A stretch of 10,138 nt of DNA from Larix sibirica (Eukaryota; Streptophyta; Pinopsida; Pinales; Pinaceae), in contig NWUY0300028933.1 in assembly GCA_004151065.3 (NCBI GenBank), positions 1-10,138 on the forward strand, read 5' to 3'. The notes below the pieces were generated by a model. The model searched no databases and was not told where the DNA came from. It was given only the letters and a program-made list of their open reading frames with translations. This document shows, in pieces, positions 8,731 through 10,138 of the stretch. The position numbers and the translations under genes are program-made. Position 1 is the first letter of the stretch; every line of letters starts with the position of its first letter.

Positions 8731-8947
8731 TGTAACAAATATAAATACAAATGTAATACTAATAATATAATTAGGTTAATGAAAATTCAAAGGGCATGTA
8801 CACCTTCACCTCGTGACGATGTACTTACATGCATTGACTGGTCACAAGGCAAAGGGGTATGTGCCCTTTGATTTTTCATTAACCTAACTGTATTATTTTA
8901 TTGATATTATTAGTAGTAGTATTACATTTATATTTATATTTGTTACA
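8731..8947 (-). mobile_element. 217-bp fold-back element: palindromic LTR (preferred) or MITE
   Basis: The segment starts TGTAACAAATATAAATA and ends with its near inverse, TATTTATATTTGTTACA. Arms of 87 bases (8731-8817) and 107 bases (8841-8947) pair nearly throughout, including TTAGGTTAATGAAAA with TTTTTCATTAACCTAA and TTCAAAGGGCAT with ATGTGCCCTTTGAT. The size difference is one insertion of about 20 AT-rich bases in the right arm. An inner ATGTA/TACAT pair sits in the loop. TG...CA ends, a purine-rich tract at 8950-8960 on the minus strand and a cut CACTA frame on the left side favour the 3' LTR of a minus-strand retroelement. The almost complete self-complementarity is more usual for fold-back MITEs. 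No second copy lies in the window. Confidence 0.6.
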
Positions 8948-8962
8948 TTGCCACCCTCTTAA
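8948..8962 (-). other. candidate polypurine tract
   Basis: On the minus strand TTAAGAGGGTGGCAA stands immediately before TGTAAC, the left end of the fold-back element in that orientation. A purine-rich run directly before a TG is what primes plus-strand synthesis next to a 3' LTR. It is short and contains two pyrimidine interruptions, so it is supportive rather than decisive. Confidence 0.35.
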
Positions 8963-9356
8963 GGAATGCTTTGTCCTCAAAGCATAATTATTTAGGTTCT
9001 CTCTTGTTAAGCATGCTATTTTAGAAGCATCATTCTTTTGTTTATCTAGTTGTAGGGGTTTTACATGGTTCTCACTCTGAGCATTGGAAAGGTTCCTTTG
9101 TAGGATGTGCATCATATCTTGAAGTCTTTGGACTTGTTTGTTGAAGGTGAACCTTTGATGCTTCTTGGGTTGCAATTTCCTGGTCAAGGTTGCAAGTGCG
9201 TTGTAAACTTGTTTGCCCCTTTTAATTGAACTTGGATCTTATTAGTCTCCCTAAGATGAGGAGGAATATACTTTTAGGTGGAATTGACATTTTTCATGCT
9301 TCTTTTCTTGGAAATTTGATTTCATCATTCCTCCTAAGATGAGATGGAACATATTT

Positions 9357-9387
9357 TGTGGGTTCTTCTTGTGTGTGTGTGTTTTTT
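9357..9387. repeat. (GT)n run with poly-T
   Basis: GTGTGTGTGTG followed by seven T residues, read as Lys-Lys-Thr-His-Thr-His in the minus-strand unknown frame. It is a short simple repeat. Confidence 0.6.
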
Positions 9388-9703
9388 TAGTAATATTTCC
9401 CCTTTGCGACATATCATCATCATTACTATTTGGTAGTATGCATGAAATTGATTATAGTGATACTTTTTGCAGTGTTTTTTCATTGTCTAAATATAAGTTG
9501 TATGCTACCATGTTTTAATTTTCTAGAGTTGAGAAGTTCAGACTTAATGGTGGATCTTTGTAGGTAATTGGTTTGATCGTTGACTCATCTCATATTTCAA
9601 TGGGTTGGCCAATCCTTTATTATGATCATTAATTATCTTTGCTTTTTTTGTCACTTTCATCGTTTCTTAATCTTAATGGGATTTTCCATCAAGACTTGGA
9701 CTC

Positions 9704-9770
9704 TTCCATTATCTTGTTGAGAACTATCTAAATGTTTCCACTATCTTGTCAAGACTGTCTCTAAATGTTT
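9704..9770 (-). repeat. 33-bp in-coding tandem repeat (11-residue unit)
   Basis: Two adjoining copies, about 9704-9737 and 9736-9770, share TTCCA(T/C)TATCTTGT and CTAAATGTTT. In protein they give TFRDSLDKIVE followed by TFR...KIMEE. The period is 32-33 bases, and one base is missing from the lower-coordinate copy, which produces the frameshift. An 11-residue repeat is compatible with a helical or coiled-coil segment of the unknown protein. Confidence 0.55.
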
Positions 9771-9861
9771 TAGGTGCCTCTTCTGTTATTTCGTCGAGTT
9801 TTTCTCCCAATTCATCATAATGATAAACATGTGATTTCACTTCAGCAATAATCTTACCCAT
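9724..9861 (-). CDS. 45-codon open frame with ATG, start of the unknown protein
   Basis: It begins ATGGGTAAGATT at 9861 and ends TAG at 9724. It encodes an acidic/basic alternating, helix-prone peptide (MGKIIAEVKSHVYHYDEL, then EEAPKTFRDSLDKIVETFR). The frame is open further upstream for about 10 codons to a TAA near 9894. The protein pattern continues in the next frame past an indel (KIMEESKS), so the TAG is probably a consequence of the frameshift. It is best read as the N-terminal piece of the 8879-9890 pseudogene, not as a free-standing small gene. Confidence 0.35.
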   Translation of the reverse strand: MGKIIAEVKSHVYHYDELGEKLDEITEEAPKTFRDSLDKIVETFR

Positions 9862-9879
9862 GTTGGCGATGGATTCTAA

Positions 9880-9896
9880 GTGGGGCCCACTTTAAT
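9880..9896. promoter_or_regulatory. GTGGGGCCCAC near-palindrome, TCP-site-like
   Basis: AAGTGGGGCCCACTT is almost its own reverse complement and contains GGGCCCAC, the class I TCP consensus GGNCCCAC. On the minus strand it lies about 25 bases upstream of the ATG at 9861, and in AT-rich surroundings it stands out. A regulatory role is only inferred. The bases also read as codons of the frame just upstream of that ATG. Confidence 0.25.
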
Positions 9897-10138
9897 TTAC
9901 TTTATTTATTATACATAAAGTTTTTGAAGGTATTTTTTTTTAAGACAAATTAAAATATTTTATTTTTATTTTTTAAGAACCCACTTATAATCCAAGCCGA
10001 CTTGGTAAAAATTAAAAAATAATTTTTTGGGGGCCATGACTTTTGTGAAAAGTCGTATAGAATGGTCAAAAGGAAGTTGACGGCTGTGTATGTACAAACG
10101 AACAGGGTTGGAATTTCATTTCATCTCTACCCTTCTAA
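9897..10138. other. AT-rich end region, no gene recognised
   Basis: The part 9897-10030 is nearly all A/T runs. The last 100 bases are more mixed and hold GGTCAAAAGG and AGTTGACGG, two W-box cores (TTGAC on opposite strands) about 20 bases apart near 10057-10080. I find no sustained frame on either strand. If the fold-back element is a 3' LTR, this would be internal, untranslated sequence of the same element. Confidence 0.3.

Larger units (their letters stand above)
8879..9890 (-). pseudogene. unrecognised decayed protein next to the fold-back element
   Basis: Two minus-strand frames joined by one indel near 9720 can be followed for about 330 codons with roughly ten stops. The longest clean part is 9231-8879, which runs into the fold-back element. 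Visible pieces are ESIANMGKIIAEVKSHVYHY (about 9876), DELGEKLDEITEEAPKTF, ITYKDPPLSLNFSTLEN, NSNDDDMSQRGNITKK, NMFHLILGGMMKSNF, then KQVYNALATLTRKLQPKKHQ, RFTFNKQVQRLQDMMHILQR and ALRTKHSLRGWQCN. It is rich in Lys, Gln and Asn, with heptad-like leucines suggesting coiled coil. I see no protease, RT, integrase, zinc knuckle or chromodomain. Its end, an ALRTKH-like tail just before a purine tract and LTR-like end, recalls the tails of Ty3/gypsy polyproteins, but the body matches nothing I know. It could be the gag or accessory protein of a non-autonomous retroelement. Confidence 0.4.

Noticed and set aside
8659-8871. Plus-strand 70-codon open frame entering the fold-back element
   Set aside because: It begins opposite TNP2 coding and runs through the hairpin arm; no protein-like signal.
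8948-9231. Gypsy integrase or chromodomain in the 102-codon minus-strand frame
   Set aside because: No zinc-finger HHCC, D,D-35-E or chromodomain pattern; only the short ALRTKH tail recalls gypsy ends.

Overview
The window reads as nuclear DNA of a seed plant. A large, repeat-rich genome such as a gymnosperm is a reasonable guess, but the sequence alone does not prove it. There is no compact gene layout, no bacterial-type ribosome-binding sites and no RNA gene. Almost everything that can be recognised is decayed transposable-element coding sequence, and all of it lies on the minus strand.

Layout. Positions 1-123 are a possible end of a plus-strand exon, followed by about 1.6 kb of T-rich, intron-like DNA with small internal duplications: a diverged pair ending in AAAACCAGGATCCG, and a near-perfect 68-bp tandem duplication at 1599-1734. 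Positions 1741-2320 are very AT-rich and contain a diverged repeat of about 66 bp. From about 2320 to 6840 there is a degenerate L1-type LINE on the minus strand. Read from high to low coordinates it gives an ORF1/ORF2 linker, an apurinic-type endonuclease, a reverse transcriptase whose FVDD catalytic box survives, a C-terminal zf-RVT zinc-knuckle domain and a coiled tail. From about 7040 to 8730 there is a degenerate CACTA (En/Spm-type) transposase of the Transposase_21/TNP2 plus DUF4218 type, apparently with one 95-bp spliceosomal intron.

At 8731 the CACTA reading frame is cut by a 217-bp element (8731-8947). It begins TGTAACA, ends TGTTACA and folds back on itself almost completely. A purine-rich tract lies just outside its right edge. 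Beyond that, on the minus strand, a long decayed open frame (about 8880-9890) encodes a lysine/glutamine-rich, coiled-coil-like protein that I do not recognise. The simplest reading is a nested insertion. An LTR-type, possibly non-autonomous, retroelement with a palindromic LTR jumped into the CACTA transposase, and its other LTR and the rest of the CACTA gene lie beyond the right edge. The alternative is a fold-back MITE.

The genes do not work together in a pathway. The window is a stack of dead elements: LINE, CACTA, and the hairpin element inside the CACTA. The best candidates for something undescribed are the hairpin element and the unknown protein next to it.
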